NCBI RefSeq assembly: GCF_013778305.1
Contig: NZ_JACEIC010000002.1
Location: 2,257,669 to 2,321,668, forward strand
Direction: 5' to 3'
Length of the DNA stretch: 64,000 bases
DNA from: Nocardioides agri
GTDB taxonomy: Bacteria; Actinomycetota; Actinomycetes; Propionibacteriales; Nocardioidaceae
The position numbers were made by a program, and so were the translations under genes. Positions 53,286 to 62,657 of the stretch are shown piece by piece. The notes beneath the pieces are model-generated. The model searched no databases and was not told where the DNA came from. It was given only the letters and a program-made list of their open reading frames with translations. How positions within the stretch are numbered: the first letter of the stretch is position 1; each line of letters begins with the position of its first letter.

Positions 53286-54488
53286 TCAGTCCGTCGGCAG
53301 CGGAGCCCGGCTGACCGGGCAGCTCATGCACCGCGGCCCGCCCCGGCCCGACCCGAGCTCGGAGCCGGCGATCCGGACCACCTCGATGCCGGCGTCCTCG
53401 AGCCGCGCGTTGGTCTCGACGTTGCGCTCGTAGGCGACCGCGAGTCGCGGGGCGAGGGCGAGCGTGTTGTTGCCGTCGTCCCACTGCTCCCGCTCGGCCG
53501 TGACCGGGTCCAGGCCGGTGTCGATCTGGTGCAGCGTGTCGATCTCCATCGCCTTCGCGGCCGCGACCAGGAACGGCTCGGCGTCCGCCACGCGCAGCGC
53601 CCCCTCGCCGTCGGGGGTCACGGCGTACGCGCGGAGGGAGTCGGCGACGTTGGGGTACATCACGATCTTGTCGGCGTCGACCATGGTGCACACCGTGTCG
53701 AGGTGCATGGTGGCGCGCTCCTGCGTGATCGGCACGGCGAGCACCGTGTGCGCCAGGTCGGCGTGGAAGGCCTGCCGGGCGAACCGCTCGACGCCGGCGG
53801 GGGTGCTGCGCTCGCCGACGCCGACGGCGATGACGCCCGGCGCGAGCAGCAGCACGTCGCCGCCCTCGACGTGCTCGTGCTGCCACCCGTGCAGCGTGCG
53901 GGTGCCGGCGAAGCGCGGGTGCTCGGTGTAGATCAGCTCGGTCAGCTGGGTCTCGCGGCGCCGGGCCGGCATCGCCAGCGACGTGACCGCGACCCGGTCG
54001 CGCACCCAGACCGAGGAGTCGCGGGTGAAGAGCAGGTTGGGCAGCGGGTCGATGAGGAAGTCGTCGCTGGCCAGCAGGGAGGTGACCAGGCCCTGGCCGC
54101 CCGTGACCTCGTCGTTGCGGATGCCCGCCGTGAGGTAGCCCGTGAGCTCCTCGGGCGCGGCGCCGTGCAGGAAGCGGGCCAGGTGCTGGCGCAGCGTGTC
54201 GCCGAGGTGCAGCCCGGCCAGCGCGGTCGTGATCGCCCGGTTGCGGGCGTCGGGATCCTGCAGCGTCTCGGTCAGGAGCTCGGTCAGGTAGAGCACCTCG
54301 ACGCCGCGGTCGCGCAGTGCCTGGGCGAAGGCGTCGTGCTCCTCCTGCGCGCGCGCCACCCACGGGATGCCGTCGAACAGCAGCCGGTCGTTGTTGCGCG
54401 GAGTGAGTCGCTTGAGCTCGTTGCCGGGACGGTGGAGCAGGACGGTCTGGAGACGGCCGACCTCGCTGTCGGCGCCGTGGGTGGTCAT
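53286..54488 (-). CDS. arcA: Arginine deiminase
   Basis: A 400-residue enzyme that hydrolyses arginine to citrulline and ammonia. The nucleophile is Cys387 in [11 protein letters not shown]. Other guanidine-binding and catalytic motifs are [45 protein letters not shown] and [20 protein letters not shown]. No arcB, arcC or arcD is next to it, so it may feed arginine turnover rather than a full ATP-yielding deiminase pathway. TAGAGT lies 7 nt before the ATG at 54488. Confidence 0.95.
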   Translation of the reverse strand: MTTHGADSEVGRLQTVLLHRPGNELKRLTPRNNDRLLFDGIPWVARAQEEHDAFAQALRDRGVEVLYLTELLTETLQDPDARNRAITTALAGLHLGDTLRQHLARFLHGAAPEELTGYLTAGIRNDEVTGGQGLVTSLLASDDFLIDPLPNLLFTRDSSVWVRDRVAVTSLAMPARRRETQLTELIYTEHPRFAGTRTLHGWQHEHVEGGDVLLLAPGVIAVGVGERSTPAGVERFARQAFHADLAHTVLAVPITQERATMHLDTVCTMVDADKIVMYPNVADSLRAYAVTPDGEGALRVADAEPFLVAAAKAMEIDTLHQIDTGLDPVTAEREQWDDGNNTLALAPRLAVAYERNVETNARLEDAGIEVVRIAGSELGSGRGGPRCMSCPVSRAPLPTD

Positions 54489-54507
54489 GGGCCGAACTCT
54501 AGACGCG

Positions 54508-55092
54508 TCAGGCCAGCAGGTCGTACGCCGTGAACGCGGCCAGCGCCAGGCACACCGCGGCGCCGACGTAGTGCAGCACGTGCAGCTTCACGAAGCGCTG
54601 CAGTTGGCGGCCGGCGATCACCGCGAGCCCGCTGACGACCAGCAGCGCGGCGAGCGCGCCGACGAACACCGCGGCCGGCTCCTCGTACTTCGCGACCAGC
54701 GAGATCGTGAGCAGCTGGGAGAGGTCGCCCCACTCCGCGGCGAAGAGCACGAGGAAGCTCGCGATCACCGCCTGCAGCCCGTGGACGTCCTTGGTCTCGA
54801 TCTCGCTGCCCTCGTTGGCCTGGTGGCTGCGGCCCTCGCGGATCAGGATGATCGCGCCCGCGAGGAACATCACCCCGGCCGCCGCGTGCACGACGTCGTC
54901 GGGCAGGAACGAGACCGCGTGGCCGAGCAGCACCGCGACGGTGGTCTGCACCGCGAAGGCGGCGCCGACGCCGATCCAGACGAGGATCGGTCGGTACTTC
55001 GTCGCCAGCACGAGCGTCGCGAGGAAGGTCTTGTCAGGGAGCTCGACCACGAAGATGGCGAGGAAGGTCAGGCCGATGACGACAGGATCCAC
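54508..55092 (-). CDS. TMEM165/GDT1 (UPF0016) family membrane transporter
   Basis: A 194-residue protein with about six membrane helices in two repeats, each holding the family's E-x-G-D-[KR]-[TS]-like motif: [20 protein letters not shown] in the first and [18 protein letters not shown] in the second. The family transports divalent cations (Mn2+, Ca2+) or protons. In the first motif P replaces G, and in the second L replaces K/R, as in bacterial two-repeat members. It begins 1 bp after the larC stop, so it is probably co-transcribed with larB and larC. A link to nickel is not shown. Confidence 0.85.
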   Translation of the reverse strand: MDPVVIGLTFLAIFVVELPDKTFLATLVLATKYRPILVWIGVGAAFAVQTTVAVLLGHAVSFLPDDVVHAAAGVMFLAGAIILIREGRSHQANEGSEIETKDVHGLQAVIASFLVLFAAEWGDLSQLLTISLVAKYEEPAAVFVGALAALLVVSGLAVIAGRQLQRFVKLHVLHYVGAAVCLALAAFTAYDLLA

Positions 55093-56229
55093 TTAGAGGT
55101 ACTTCCGAGCGAGTGCGGTTGCTTGGGCGAGCACGTCCGCGACCGGACGGCCGAGCGCGGCCGCCGCACGGGCGACGTCGTCGTACTCCGGTTGCGCGTT
55201 GACCACCACGCCGTCGTGGCGGGCCAGCTTGACGGCCACTGCTCGACCGTCGACGTCGACCTGCACCATCTCACGGTGGAGCGCGTGCTTGGTCAGCGGC
55301 TGCTCGCGCAGCCCGATGGTGCTCGTCTGCCGGAAGATCGCGGCCCGCACCGCAGGTGCGTTGCTCGCATCGACCAGAGCCGCGAGCGTGTGGGCCGGGC
55401 GGCCCTTCTTCATGAGGATCGGGGTCAGCCAGGCGTCGGACGCGCCCGCCTCGAGGAGTGCCGCGATCACCGCGGGCCACACCCGCGGGTCGAGGTCGTC
55501 GACGTTGCACTCCAGCAGCAGGGGGGCGCCTCCGGACGCGGCCGCCTCGCCGACGAAGACGCGCAGCACGTTGGCGTGCCCGTCAGGGTCGCGGCCGCCC
55601 GCGCCGACACCGATGCTCCTGACGGTCATGGCGGGCTGCGCGCCGTACGCCGTGGCCAGCGTCGTCAGCAGCGCGGCGCCGGTCGGCGTGCACAGCTCCT
55701 GGGCGACCGGGCCGGCGAACGTCGGCACGCCGCGCAGCAGCTCGGCCACCGCCGGCGGCGGGACGGGCAGCGTGCCGTGCTGGGTCTGCACGGTGCCCGA
55801 GCCGACCGCGACGGGGGAGACGGTGACGTCGGTGGCGCCGAGGTGCGCGAACCCCGCGGCCACCCCGACGACGTCGGCGATCGCGTCCAGGGCGCCGACC
55901 TCGTGGAAGTGCACCTCGTCGGGCGGTACGCCGTGCACGGCGGCCTCGGCGACGGCGAGCCGCTCGAACACGGCGAGCGCCGTGCCGGCGAGCATCGGCC
56001 GGATGTCGCGCCAGGTGCGGTGGTGGTGGGACTCGGCGGCGTCGACGTGCACGCGGGTGGCGGCCAGCCCGCCCCGGCGTACCTCCTCGACGCGGAGCGC
56101 GACCGGCTCAGGCGCGACCGCGTCGATCGCCCGCTGCATCACCTCGACCGGCACGCCGGCGCCCGCCAGGGCGCCGAGCAGCATGTCGCCGCTCGCGCCC
56201 GAGGACGCGTCGATCCAGACCGCGGTCAT
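55093..56229 (-). CDS. larC: Nickel-pincer cofactor nickel chelatase
   Basis: A 378-residue protein of the LarC family, which inserts nickel into the pyridinium bis-thiocarboxylate mononucleotide using CTP. WIDASSGASGDMLLGALAGAGVP is the usual N-terminus; ESHHHRTWRDIRPML is a His-rich probable nickel site; then DEVHFHEVGALDAIADVVG, PTGAALL, LECNVDDLDPRVWP and LMKKGRPAHTL. No programmed frameshift is needed: it is one continuous frame, unlike the split larC1/larC2 of Lactobacillus. The ATG overlaps the larB stop (ATGA). Confidence 0.93.
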   Translation of the reverse strand: MTAVWIDASSGASGDMLLGALAGAGVPVEVMQRAIDAVAPEPVALRVEEVRRGGLAATRVHVDAAESHHHRTWRDIRPMLAGTALAVFERLAVAEAAVHGVPPDEVHFHEVGALDAIADVVGVAAGFAHLGATDVTVSPVAVGSGTVQTQHGTLPVPPPAVAELLRGVPTFAGPVAQELCTPTGAALLTTLATAYGAQPAMTVRSIGVGAGGRDPDGHANVLRVFVGEAAASGGAPLLLECNVDDLDPRVWPAVIAALLEAGASDAWLTPILMKKGRPAHTLAALVDASNAPAVRAAIFRQTSTIGLREQPLTKHALHREMVQVDVDGRAVAVKLARHDGVVVNAQPEYDDVARAAAALGRPVADVLAQATALARKYL

Positions 56230-56912
56230 CGGGGCACGCTCTGGCGGGCGACCCGCGCAGCGTGCACGCCCGCGCCGTACCCGTTGTCGATGTTGACGAC
56301 CGTGACGCCGGGCGCGCAGGAGTTGAGCATCGCCAGCAGGGCGGCGACGCCGCCGAGGGAGGCGCCGTAGCCGACGCTGGTGGGCACGGCGACGATCGGC
56401 ACGCCGACCAGCCCGCCGACCACGGACGGCAGCGCGCCCTCCATGCCGGCGACCACGACGAGGCAGTCGGCCGCGGCCAGCCGGTCGCGGACGCCGAGCA
56501 GCCGGTGCAGGCCCGCGACCCCGACGTCGTCGACGCGGTCGACCCCGGCGCCGTGGACCGCGATGGTCAGGGCGGCCTCGGCGGCGACCGGTGCGTCGGA
56601 GGTGCCGGCGGCGACGACCGCGACGGTGCCGTGCGGGGTCGGCAGCGGGCCGAGGGTGGCCGCACGGGCGACCAGGTCGATGGCGGCGTCCGGCAGTGCC
56701 CGGCTCACGACGTCGAGGGACTCGGTGCTCAGGCGGGTGGCGAGCACCGCCCGCTCCGGGTGCTTCTCGTGCAGCGCGCGGAGGATCGCGACGACCTGGT
56801 CGGGGGTCTTGCCGGCGCCGTAGACGACCTCGGGGTCGCCGGTGCGTGCCGCGCGGTCGACGTCGACGCGCGCGAAGCCGAGGTCGGTGATCTTGGGGTC
56901 CTGCTGCTCCAC
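56226..56912 (-). CDS. larB: Nickel-pincer cofactor biosynthesis protein
   Basis: A 228-residue PurE-like carboxylase/hydrolase that acts on nicotinic acid adenine dinucleotide to make the dicarboxylated pyridinium nucleotide. The C-terminal PurE-like part contains VVAAGTSDAPVAAEAALTI, VVVAGMEGALPSVVGGLV, VPIVAVPTSVGYGASLGGVAALLAML and the final NSCAPGVTVVNIDNGYGAG. TAGGTT lies 6 nt before the GTG at 56912. First gene of larB-larC-(GDT1). No larE or larA-like gene is in the window. Confidence 0.93.
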   Translation of the reverse strand: MEQQDPKITDLGFARVDVDRAARTGDPEVVYGAGKTPDQVVAILRALHEKHPERAVLATRLSTESLDVVSRALPDAAIDLVARAATLGPLPTPHGTVAVVAAGTSDAPVAAEAALTIAVHGAGVDRVDDVGVAGLHRLLGVRDRLAAADCLVVVAGMEGALPSVVGGLVGVPIVAVPTSVGYGASLGGVAALLAMLNSCAPGVTVVNIDNGYGAGVHAARVARQSVPR

Positions 56913-56980
56913 GAGAGGAACCTACTCGGCCGGCCCGAGCACCCGTTGCCACTGTCGGTGGCCGGGTGTTGTGTGGAGTC

Positions 56981-57760
56981 ATGCCGAAGCTCGAGAAGTA
57001 CGCGCAGGGCACGCCCAGCTACGCAGAGCTGGTCACGCCCGACCAGCAGAGTGCCAAGGCGTTCTACGCCTCCCTGTTCGGCTGGGAGCTGGAGGACGTC
57101 CCGATGGGTGACATGGGCATCTACGTCACGGTGAGCAAGGACGGCGCCGCGGTCGCCGGGATCAGCGGGCCGATGCCCGGCATGGAGGACCACCCCGCGT
57201 GGTGGGGCGTCTACCTCACCGTCGACGACGTCGACGCGGTCACGGCGAAGGTCGCCGCCGCGGGAGGCCGGGTCGACGCCGAGCCCTTCGACGTGTTCGA
57301 CATGGGTCGGATGTCGTCGATCGCCGACCCGACGGGGGCGCGCGTCAACCTCTGGCAGCCCGGCACCTCGATCGGGACCGAGCTCGCCAACGAGCCGGGC
57401 ACCCCGATCTGGAACGAGGTGCTGACCACCGACGTCGACCGGGCCACCGCCTTCTACGCCGACGTGCTCGGCGTCAGCTGGGAGGCGATGGGGGTGGAGG
57501 GTGCTCCGCCCTACACCTGCCTGATGGTGGAGGGCCGTCCGGTCGGCGGCGCGATGGCGCTCGGCCCGGAGATGGAGGGGGTGCCGCCGCACTGGAACGT
57601 CTACTTCAACGTCGAGTCCACCGACGACACCGTCGCCAGGGCGACCGAGCTCGGCGGCACCGTGGTGGCGCCCGCGTTCGACGTGCCGACGGTGGGCCGG
57701 TTGGCGGTCCTGGCGGACCCGCAGGGCGGGATGTTCTGCCTGATGCAGAACCCCGACTGA
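56981..57760 (+). CDS. VOC-family protein with two glyoxalase-fold domains
   Basis: A 259-residue protein made of two tandem vicinal-oxygen-chelate domains: residues 1-125 (TPSYAELVTPDQQSAKAFYASLFGWELEDV, VDDVDAVTAKVAAAGGRV) and 128-259 (WNEVLTTDVDRATAFYADVLGVSW, PHWNVYFNVESTDDTVARATELGG). This resembles actinobacterial VOC proteins often called hydroxylases or glyoxalases. Metal ligands are not well conserved, so it may only bind a ligand. The ATG at 56981 is chosen over a TTG at 56966. Its stop is 1 bp from the convergent pheA end. Confidence 0.85.
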   Translation: MPKLEKYAQGTPSYAELVTPDQQSAKAFYASLFGWELEDVPMGDMGIYVTVSKDGAAVAGISGPMPGMEDHPAWWGVYLTVDDVDAVTAKVAAAGGRVDAEPFDVFDMGRMSSIADPTGARVNLWQPGTSIGTELANEPGTPIWNEVLTTDVDRATAFYADVLGVSWEAMGVEGAPPYTCLMVEGRPVGGAMALGPEMEGVPPHWNVYFNVESTDDTVARATELGGTVVAPAFDVPTVGRLAVLADPQGGMFCLMQNPD

Positions 57761-57761
57761 C

Positions 57762-58613
57762 CTAGGACACCTCGGCGCGGAAGGGATCCGCCGGGTAGAC
57801 GCCGAGGATCTTGACGTCGGTGGTGAAGAACGCGAGCTCCTCGAGCGCGTTCTTCAGCCCGACGTCGTCGGGGTGCCCGTCGACCTCGGCGAGGAACTGG
57901 GTGGCGGTGAACTCCCCGCCGACCATGTAGCTCTCGAGCTTGGTCATGTTCACGCCGTTGGTCGCGAAGCCCCCGAGCGCCTTGTAGAGCGCGGCCGGCA
58001 GGTTGCGCACGTTGAAGATGAAGCTGGTGACGACCGGGCCGTTGCCGGCCGGCGCCTCGACGAGGTCGCGGGAGAGCACCACGAACCGCGTCGTGTTGTG
58101 GTCCTCGTCCTCGACGTCCTCCTGGAGGATCTCGAGCCCGTAGATCCGGGCCGCCAGCGGCGGCGAGATCGACGCCTGCGTCGGGTCCTTCAGCTCGGCC
58201 ACCTCCCGGGCCGAGCCGGCGGTGTCGCCGGAGATGACCGGCCGCAGGCCGTGCTCGCGGATCACCTTGCGGCACTGGCCCAGGGCGTGCACGTGGCTGT
58301 GCACGGTCCGCACCTGGTCGATCGTCGTCCCCGGCACCGCCATCAGGCAGAACCTGATCCGCAGGAAGTGCTCGGCGATGATGTGCAGCCCCGAGTCCGG
58401 CAGGAAGTGGTGGATGTCCGCCACCCGGCCCGCGATCGAGTTGTCGATCGGGATCATCGCCAGGTCCGCGTCGCCGTTCTCCACGGCCGCGAAGACGTCC
58501 TCGAACGACGCGCAGGGCAGCGCCTCCCAGTCGGGGTAGTGCTCCATGCACACCTGGTGGGAGTTCGCGCCGGGTTCGCCCTGGTAGGCGATGCGTCGAG
58601 TCACGCCCGACAT
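57762..58613 (-). CDS. pheA: Prephenate dehydratase with C-terminal ACT domain
   Basis: A 283-residue enzyme converting prephenate to phenylpyruvate for phenylalanine synthesis. The catalytic domain runs from RIAYQGEPGANSHQVCMEHYP through IPIDNSIAGRVADIHHFLPDSGL, VHSHVHALGQCR and SGDTAGSAREVAELKD to ASISPPLAARIYGLEIL. The ACT domain has TSFIFNVRNLPAALYKALGGFATNGVNMTKLESYM, the phenylalanine-binding ESR-like motif reading LESY. I prefer the ATG at 58613; GTG 58604 or a longer start at 58703 are possible. No chorismate mutase is fused. Confidence 0.92.
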   Translation of the reverse strand: MSGVTRRIAYQGEPGANSHQVCMEHYPDWEALPCASFEDVFAAVENGDADLAMIPIDNSIAGRVADIHHFLPDSGLHIIAEHFLRIRFCLMAVPGTTIDQVRTVHSHVHALGQCRKVIREHGLRPVISGDTAGSAREVAELKDPTQASISPPLAARIYGLEILQEDVEDEDHNTTRFVVLSRDLVEAPAGNGPVVTSFIFNVRNLPAALYKALGGFATNGVNMTKLESYMVGGEFTATQFLAEVDGHPDDVGLKNALEELAFFTTDVKILGVYPADPFRAEVS

Positions 58614-58737
58614 GCTGTCACGCGGGGGTGGGCAGTCGGTCGGCGTGACCGCCGACCGAAATGCCGGGTGGCGCGGCGCCTCGCCGCCGAGCCTCCAGGT
58701 CACCGCCTCGGCCGGGTTCGCGACCTAGGCTCGCGAC

Positions 58738-59130
58738 GTGGAGTACCTGTCCCTCGTCGCCCTGGCCCTGTCCGCTGTCGCGCTCGTGCTGACGCTGCAG
58801 GCGCGGCGTACGACGGCATTGCGCGGCGGCAGCGTCGACGCGGTGCCCGAGGACGTGCACGGGCTGCGGCAGGAGGTCGCGGCGCTGCGCCGGGAGGGTG
58901 CGGACGCGCTCCGCCACCTCGCCGTGGTCCGCTACGACGCCTTCGACGACATGGGCGGCCACCTCTCGTGGTCGGTGGCCCTGCTCGACGACGCCGGCGA
59001 CGGCGTGGTGCTGACCTCGATCCACGGCCGCAGCGATGCGCGCACCTACGCGAAGTCGGTGACCGGCTGGGTCAGCGAGCAGCAGCTGTCGCCGCAGGAG
59101 GCCGAGGCGATCCAGCGCGCCAAGCCGTGA
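58738..59130 (+). CDS. DUF4446 small membrane protein
   Basis: A 130-residue protein with one N-terminal membrane helix (YLSLVALALSAVALVLTLQA), a short helical linker (LRQEVAALRREGADAL) and a conserved soluble domain: VVRYDAFDDMGGHLSWSVALLD, GVVLTSIHGRSDARTYAKSV and LSPQEAEAIQRA. This matches DUF4446, whose function is unknown, widespread in Gram-positive bacteria. TAGGCT lies 6 nt before the GTG at 58738. Confidence 0.87.
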   Translation: MEYLSLVALALSAVALVLTLQARRTTALRGGSVDAVPEDVHGLRQEVAALRREGADALRHLAVVRYDAFDDMGGHLSWSVALLDDAGDGVVLTSIHGRSDARTYAKSVTGWVSEQQLSPQEAEAIQRAKP

Positions 59131-59149
59131 GGCTCGCTAGGGTCCGCGC

Positions 59150-59617
59150 ATGAACCCGTTCCGGTGGATGGCGATCACGCTCGGCGCGCAGCCCTGGCTG
59201 CCCCGCTACGCGGGCCTCATCGTCGGCACGGACAAGCTGCTGCAGCGGCTCACCCGCGGGCGGGTCACGATCATGATGGCGACCGGCCTGCACGAGCTGG
59301 TGCTCCAGGTGCCGGGCCGGACGACCGGCATCCCGCGCTCGACCCCGCTGCTGACGGTCCCGCACGGCGACGGCTGGCTGATCGTCGGCTCCAACTGGGG
59401 CGCGCCCCAGCCGCCCGCCTGGGCGGCCAACCTCCGCGCGGCCGACGACCCGATGATCACCTACAAGGGCAGGACGATGGCGGTGGTCGCCCGCGAGCTC
59501 TCCGGCCCGGAGCGCGACGAGAAGTGGGCGGTCGCCGTCGACGGCTGGCCCAACTACGCCCGGTACGCCGAGCGCACCGACCGCGAGCTGCCGCTCTTCT
59601 GGCTCACTCCTCGCTGA
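59150..59617 (+). CDS. DDN-like deazaflavin (F420)-dependent nitroreductase-family protein
   Basis: A 155-residue split-barrel protein of the flavin/deazaflavin oxidoreductase group: GLHELVLQVPGRTTGIPRSTPLL, then LIVGSNWGAPQPPAWAANLRAADDPMITYKG, and PNYARYAERTDRELPLFWL. These motifs match mycobacterial Ddn and its relatives, which reduce quinones or xenobiotics with F420H2. TAGGGT lies 6 nt before the ATG at 59150. The physiological substrate is unknown. Confidence 0.9.
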   Translation: MNPFRWMAITLGAQPWLPRYAGLIVGTDKLLQRLTRGRVTIMMATGLHELVLQVPGRTTGIPRSTPLLTVPHGDGWLIVGSNWGAPQPPAWAANLRAADDPMITYKGRTMAVVARELSGPERDEKWAVAVDGWPNYARYAERTDRELPLFWLTPR

Positions 59618-59618
59618 C

Positions 59619-59723
59619 GCCGACTCGGCGCGTCTTGCCCGCTGTCTCCACAGGCTGCCGCGGAGGAACGAGCAAGACGCGCCGACTCGAGCCCACCGGG
59701 CGGGCAAGACGCGCCGAGTCGGC
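59619..59723. terminator. Perfect 23-bp inverted repeat with a third competing copy
   Basis: The arm at 59619-59641 (core CGACTCGGCGCGTCTTGCCC) is exactly complementary to 59701-59723. A third, near-identical copy of the right arm (GCAAGACGCGCCGACTCG, one base different) sits at 59673-59690, so the left arm can pair with either. It fills the gap between convergent genes, and the right arm ends exactly at the stop codon of the kinase gene. Probably a bidirectional terminator. Nothing else is seen in this 106-bp gap. Confidence 0.65.
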
Positions 59724-61322
59724 CTAGCGCGGCACGCGCACGAGCAGCCGCCCGTGCACGCAGGTCATCCGCAACTCCTTGCCGGGGCCGATGGAGTCGC
59801 CGTCGAGCTGGCGGGGGGTCTCGGTGCTGGCACGGACCACGACCGTGCGGCCGGTCATCCTGTTGACCAGCTCGTCGGTGCGGGGCCGGCGGGCCAGCAC
59901 CCGGTAGGCGAGCGGGATCCAGGACAGGAACTTGCGCGGGTGCAGCATCACGACGTCCAGCACGCCGTCGTCGATGGCCGCGTCGGGGAGCAGCGGCATG
60001 CCGGCCTGGAGGAAGCCGACGTTGCCGACGACCACGGTGCGCGCCCGGTGCTTGGTGAACTCGCCGTCGTCGACGGAGATCTCGAGACGGACGGCGGGGA
60101 ACATCAGCGACTTGAGCGCCGAGAGCACGTAGGCGAGCCAGCCGACCTTCTTCTTGATGTCCTCGTTGACGCCCTCCATGATCGCGGCGTCGAAGCCCAT
60201 GCCCGCCATCACCATGAAGTGGGTGTCCTCGAACCCGTCGCCGGAGACGTCGACGAGGTCGATCGCCCGGTCCTGGCCGGTGAGCGCCACGTCGATCGCG
60301 GCCCGCAGGTAGAGCGGGATGTCGAGGTTGCGGGCGAGCAGGTTGCCGGTGCCCGCCGGGATGATCCCGACCGGGATGCCGGTGCCGGCGAGCTCCGCGC
60401 ACACCTCGCGCACCGTGCCGTCACCGCCGCAGACCAGCACCAGGTCGGCGCCCGCGACCGACGCGGCCTCGGCCATGCCGGTGCCGGGGTCCTCGACGGT
60501 CGTGTAGTGCCACGAGGGCGTCGACCAGCCGGCCTCCGCGGCCATCGAGGTCACGATCGACTTGAACTGCTCGAGGTCCTCGACCTTGATCGGGTTCACG
60601 ATCACCGCGAGCCGCTTCTCGGAGACGAACACCTCCGGCAGCGGCTCGATCCGCTCGGCGTGGCTGTGCGGCAGCGGGTTGTAGACAGCGATCGCGAGCA
60701 GCACCACGCCGGCGCCCAGCAGCACCCCGGCCACCACGTCGCTGGGGTAGTGCCGGCCGAGCAGCACCCGGTCGAGGCAGACGACAGCGATCACGAGCAC
60801 GATGCCGGCGTACGCGACCCGGCGCAGGCTCTTGCGGCGCACCAGCATCCCGACCAGCACCATCACCACGCCGCCGAGCGCGGTGACGCCGGACGCGTGC
60901 CCGGAGGGGTACGCCGGGGTCGTGAGCAGCGCGTCGAGGCTCTGCCAGTCCGGCCGGTCCCGGCCGACGAGCGCCTTGAGCAGCAGCGTGAGCAGCGGGG
61001 TCACGATCATCACGCCGGCGGTGAAGTACGCCGCCCGGCGGTGCTTGCGGAAGAGCAGGACCACCAGCACGAGCGTGTAGACCGCCATCGCGACCGTGCC
61101 GAAGGCGATCTCGACCAGCCGCAGCGCGTGGTGCAGCCAGTCGACGTCGGTCGCCCAGTAGCGGTGCCCCTCGCTGCGGTGGTCGAGGTCGTAGAGCGGC
61201 TGCCACTCCGTCACGACCGCGACGGTCAGCAGCGCGAACAGCCCGAAGCAGGCGGCGGCGCCGCCGAGGACGACGGCGCGGGGTCGGTCGAGCACGCTCC
61301 GAAGTATGCCGGGCGGCCCCAC
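59724..61322 (-). CDS. PAP2-phosphatase / diacylglycerol kinase-like fusion protein
   Basis: A 532-residue protein. Residues 1-225 are a membrane PAP2 phosphatase domain: KALVGRDRPDWQSL, YPSGHASGVTALGG and GRHYPSDVVAG supply the three phosphatase motifs among six helices. Residues about 245-532 are a lipid kinase domain: RLAVIVNPIKVEDLEQF, the nucleotide loop CGGDGTVREVCAELAGTG and IIPAGTGNLLARNLDIP. The C-terminus has LDGDSIGPGKELRM. It may interconvert lipid and phospholipid at the membrane. GTG 61322 is the longest start; GTG 61295, with CATACT 7 nt upstream, is a good alternative. Confidence 0.88.
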   Translation of the reverse strand: MGPPGILRSVLDRPRAVVLGGAAACFGLFALLTVAVVTEWQPLYDLDHRSEGHRYWATDVDWLHHALRLVEIAFGTVAMAVYTLVLVVLLFRKHRRAAYFTAGVMIVTPLLTLLLKALVGRDRPDWQSLDALLTTPAYPSGHASGVTALGGVVMVLVGMLVRRKSLRRVAYAGIVLVIAVVCLDRVLLGRHYPSDVVAGVLLGAGVVLLAIAVYNPLPHSHAERIEPLPEVFVSEKRLAVIVNPIKVEDLEQFKSIVTSMAAEAGWSTPSWHYTTVEDPGTGMAEAASVAGADLVLVCGGDGTVREVCAELAGTGIPVGIIPAGTGNLLARNLDIPLYLRAAIDVALTGQDRAIDLVDVSGDGFEDTHFMVMAGMGFDAAIMEGVNEDIKKKVGWLAYVLSALKSLMFPAVRLEISVDDGEFTKHRARTVVVGNVGFLQAGMPLLPDAAIDDGVLDVVMLHPRKFLSWIPLAYRVLARRPRTDELVNRMTGRTVVVRASTETPRQLDGDSIGPGKELRMTCVHGRLLVRVPR

Positions 61323-61382
61323 CGTCCCCAGCGACCGCTATCTCGCGCGCGTGGTCCCGCTCACCCCGGATAGCCTTCACGT

Positions 61383-62657
61383 GTGATCGATCCCCGCATC
61401 CTCCGTGAAGACCCCGACCGCGTCCGGGCCGCCCAGGCCAAGCGCGGCCTGTCCGACGAGGTCGTGGACCGGGCGCTGTCCGCCGACCGGGCCCGGCGCG
61501 CGGCGATCGCGGCGTACGAGGAGAGGCGCGCGGAGCAGAAGCAGCTCGGCAAGCAGGTCGCCCAGGCGCAGGGCGACGAGAAGCAGGAGCTGCTGGCCCG
61601 CACCAAGGCGCTGGCCGCGGAGGTCAAGGAGCTCGAGGCCGCGCAGGGCGCGGCCGACCAGGCCTGGCACGACGCCCTGATGAGCATCCCCAACCTCGCG
61701 GCCGACGAGGCACCGGCCGGCGGCGAGGACGACTTCGTCGTGCTCGAGACGATCGGCACGCCGCGTGACTTCGCCGCCGAGGGCTTCGAGCCGCGCGACC
61801 ACGTCGAGCTCGGCCGTCTCCTCGGTGCCATCGACCTCGACCGCGGCGCGAAGGTGTCGGGCGCGCGCTTCTACTTCCTCACCGGCGTCGGCGCGGAGCT
61901 CGAGTTCGCGCTCGTCAACCTCGCCAACGAGACGGCCCGCGAGCACGGCTTCACCCAGGTCGTCGCGCCGTCGATGGTCAAGCCGCGGGCGATGGAGGGC
62001 ACCGGATTCCTCGGCCAGGCGGCCGACGACGTCTACCGGATCGAGGGCCAGGACATGTACCTCGTCGGCACCTCCGAGGTGCCGATGGCGGCCTACCACT
62101 CCGACGAGATCCTCGACGGCGCCTCGCTGCCGCTGCGCTACGCCGCGTTCAGCCCGTGCTTCCGCAAGGAGGCCGGCTCGCACGGCAAGGACACCAAGGG
62201 CATCATCCGCGTCCACTGGTTCGACAAGGTCGAGATGTTCGTCTACACCACGACCGAGGAGTCCTACGCCGAGCACCAGCGGCTGCTCGAGATCGAGAAG
62301 TCCTTCCTCGACAAGCTCGAGCTCGCCTACCAGGTCATCGACACCGCGGCCGGCGACCTCGGCCTGTCGGCGCAGCGGAAGTTCGACTGCGAGGCGTGGA
62401 TCCCCACGCAGGGCAAGTACCGCGAGCTCACCTCGACCTCCAACTGCACCGAGTTCCAGACCCGCCGCCTCGACACCCGGGGCCGCTTCGGCCAGGACAT
62501 CAAGCCGGTCGCGACGCTCAACGGCACGCTCTGCGCGATCCCGCGGGCCATCGTCGCGATCCTCGAGACCCACCAGCAGGCCGACGGCTCGGTGCGGGTC
62601 CCGAAGGCGCTGCAGAAGTGGCTCGGCCGCGAGGTCCTGGAGCCCGTCGCGACGTGA
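61383..62657 (+). CDS. serS: Seryl-tRNA synthetase
   Basis: A 424-residue class II synthetase. The N-terminal long coiled-coil arm runs from about residue 30 to 100 ([37 protein letters not shown]). The catalytic core has motif 2 [20 protein letters not shown] and motif 3 [16 protein letters not shown]; the TSEVPMAA and SCTEF-like ([11 protein letters not shown]) segments bind seryl-adenylate. TAGCCT lies 6 nt before the GTG at 61383, so this essential gene appears leaderless. Its stop overlaps the next gene's start (GTGA). Confidence 0.97.
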   Translation: MIDPRILREDPDRVRAAQAKRGLSDEVVDRALSADRARRAAIAAYEERRAEQKQLGKQVAQAQGDEKQELLARTKALAAEVKELEAAQGAADQAWHDALMSIPNLAADEAPAGGEDDFVVLETIGTPRDFAAEGFEPRDHVELGRLLGAIDLDRGAKVSGARFYFLTGVGAELEFALVNLANETAREHGFTQVVAPSMVKPRAMEGTGFLGQAADDVYRIEGQDMYLVGTSEVPMAAYHSDEILDGASLPLRYAAFSPCFRKEAGSHGKDTKGIIRVHWFDKVEMFVYTTTEESYAEHQRLLEIEKSFLDKLELAYQVIDTAAGDLGLSAQRKFDCEAWIPTQGKYRELTSTSNCTEFQTRRLDTRGRFGQDIKPVATLNGTLCAIPRAIVAILETHQQADGSVRVPKALQKWLGREVLEPVAT

